Shown here: positions 63,017 to 64,000 of the stretch, piece by piece
How the letters are laid out: each line of letters begins with the position of its first letter
Position numbering within the stretch: the stretch's first letter is position 1
NCBI RefSeq assembly: GCF_015352425.1
Contig: NZ_JADKNH010000002.1
Span: 357,169 to 421,168, forward strand
Source: Fusibacter ferrireducens
GTDB lineage: Bacteria > Bacillota > Clostridia > Peptostreptococcales > Acidaminobacteraceae
DNA: 64,000 nucleotides
Reading direction: 5' to 3'
Notes under the pieces: model-generated
The model's database searches: none
What the model saw: the letters and a program-made list of their open reading frames with translations, nothing else
What the model was told of the DNA's origin: nothing
Translations under genes and position numbers: made by a program

Positions 63017-64000
63017 TTAGCCGCGTTTGGCACGATAGAGTTTACCTCTCATCTTTTTGGATTCAAATCCTTTTATCACAAGTCTTTCTTTCCCATTTAA
63101 TATGCCAATACTTGTAATCTTTTCTTTCATGTCAATTTTACCAATATCTTCACTGACTATGCCGTTCATACTTTTAATCGCAGATAAAATATCACTTCTT
63201 TTAAGATTGCTATTGCCCACACCTGCATTGATTTGGATTCTGACTTCAATGCTCTTTTGTGGACTTGCTTTATATCTATTCTTTGCGTTTTTCTTTTCCG
63301 AACTGATTTTGGGCTTTTTCTGCACATGACCGCCCTTGCAAGGTATCTTATAGCCAAGAAATGCTTCTAGCGCATTAAAACGCTCCATCTCACTTGGAAT
63401 CACCAATGTAATGGCAATCCCATGTTCGTCTACACGCCCTGTTCGACCAATTCTATGCACATAGTTTTCATGATCAAATGGTACACCATAGTTGATGACA
63501 TGCGTAATGCCTCTCACATGCAGGCCGCGTGCAGCTAAGTCAGTTGCAATCAAGGTTTTATATTCGCCTTTTTTAAAGGCTCTCATCTTTTCCATCCGAA
63601 GACTTTGTGCCATCCCGCCATGTACGGCGCATGTGGATCGATCCCATTTTCTCATGATCTCAAATAAATTGTCCACTTGCTCTTGTGTATTACAGAATAT
63701 AATTGTTTTCTCCGGTCGTTCGTGCTTGATCATTTTCTTCATGAAATCCACTTTTTTTAAGCCATCCACAGCATAGTAGATCTGTTCAATTTTCTCTATA
63801 TTGGGCACGTCTGATTCAACTTCAATATATTGTGGATTGATCATATACATCTGACTTAAAGTATGGACCTCTTCTGGCACCGTGGCAGAAAAAAGAAGTG
63901 TTACCCGATCAAGGGGTAATTTCTTGATAATCGCTTCCAGTTGAGCTTTAAAACCCATGATCAGCATTTCATCGGCTTCATCTATGACGAGATATTTTAT
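63017..64000 (-). CDS. dbpA: DEAD-box RNA helicase with DbpA RNA-binding domain, 5' end beyond window
   Basis: The visible 327 residues start inside the first RecA domain with motif II DEADEM and continue with motif III SAT (LFSATVPEE), motif IV FCNTQEQ, motif V TDLAARGLHV and motif VI HRIGRTGR. The tail (about the last 80 residues) is a DbpA/YxiN-type RNA-recognition domain (VRIQINAGVGNSNLKRSDILSAI, IGKIDMKEKITSI). Such helicases remodel 23S rRNA during large-subunit assembly. A basic linker (KKPKISSEKKNAKNRYK) joins the two parts. The N terminus is cut by the right edge of the window. Confidence 0.9.
   Translation of the reverse strand: MKYLVIDEADEMLIMGFKAQLEAIIKKLPLDRVTLLFSATVPEEVHTLSQMYMINPQYIEVESDVPNIEKIEQIYYAVDGLKKVDFMKKMIKHERPEKTIIFCNTQEQVDNLFEIMRKWDRSTCAVHGGMAQSLRMEKMRAFKKGEYKTLIATDLAARGLHVRGITHVINYGVPFDHENYVHRIGRTGRVDEHGIAITLVIPSEMERFNALEAFLGYKIPCKGGHVQKKPKISSEKKNAKNRYKASPQKSIEVRIQINAGVGNSNLKRSDILSAIKSMNGIVSEDIGKIDMKEKITSIGILNGKERLVIKGFESKKMRGKLYRAKRG

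Noticed and set aside
1-64000. tRNA, rRNA, CRISPR or prophage regions
   Set aside because: No cloverleaf, rRNA-like segment, regular spacer array or phage structural gene was recognised on reading both strands. A tool-based scan could still find a small RNA.

Overview
The window looks like a stretch of chromosome from a low-GC, Gram-positive anaerobe of the class Clostridia. This is inference. It rests on the AT-rich sequence, strong GGAGG-type ribosome binding sites, frequent TTG starts, amino-acid and short-chain fatty-acid fermentation genes, several 4Fe-4S proteins, sigma-54 activators and BlaI/BlaR1 regulation. A Fusibacter- or Acidaminobacter-like organism would fit, but I cannot place it to genus. 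About 54 protein genes are visible. I saw no rRNA, tRNA, CRISPR array, prophage or intact insertion sequence.

Layout. 0.1-4.3 kb (minus): an NtrC-type response regulator, a histidine kinase with a solute-binding sensor domain and an MBL-fold hydrolase, probably one operon. 4.5-10.5 kb: scattered housekeeping and catabolic enzymes (GNAT, HAD nucleotidase, DegV, DOPA-dioxygenase-like, Gfo/Idh, lipoate ligase). 11-15.6 kb: a short-chain fatty acid transporter (AtoE), a PAS/sigma-54 activator and SstT. 15.7-18.4 kb: a blaI-blaR1 sensor pair with two clear operators. 18.6-22.2 kb: a ferredoxin-type aldo/keto reductase, a TetR regulator and an aminotransferase. 22.5-27 kb: an EAL phosphodiesterase and chemoreceptor pair with a divergent XRE regulator. 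27-30.6 kb: a symporter and small enzymes. 30.7-37.7 kb: a CoA-transferase / acyl-CoA dehydrogenase / hydrolase / NHL-propeller operon behind a near-consensus sigma-54 promoter, with its probable activator just upstream. 38-42 kb: a YczE-like membrane protein, a split ArsP-type permease with a ferredoxin tail opposite a Crp/Fnr regulator, a double-cluster 4Fe-4S protein and a shortened EutP-like protein. 42-46 kb: a YfcC transporter, an M20 deacylase and a divergent PucR regulator. 46-54.4 kb: sucrose phosphorylase, a tRNA-dihydrouridine synthase, a chemoreceptor, gene remnants, an AraC regulator and an RsmH homologue. 54.5-58 kb: a two-subunit ABC exporter. 58-62.7 kb: an M20-type peptidase, then zur-znuBC divergent from znuA around a 9+9 palindromic Zur box. 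At the right edge: a DbpA-like RNA helicase cut by the window end.

The most unusual non-coding signal is a roughly 100-bp repeat with two internal hairpins. It occurs at four loci (about 18.45, 51.2, 58.1 and 62.7-62.9 kb), always in the same orientation. The hairpin arms change in a compensating way between copies, and the last locus is a tandem array. Other points of interest are the ferredoxin-tailed split permease, an acyl-CoA dehydrogenase lacking the usual catalytic glutamate, an EutP homologue that has lost its P-loop and switch region, a BlaR1 homologue without a recognisable penicillin-binding sensor, and remnants of an enoate-reductase-type gene and a PadR gene lying between 51.3 and 51.6 kb.
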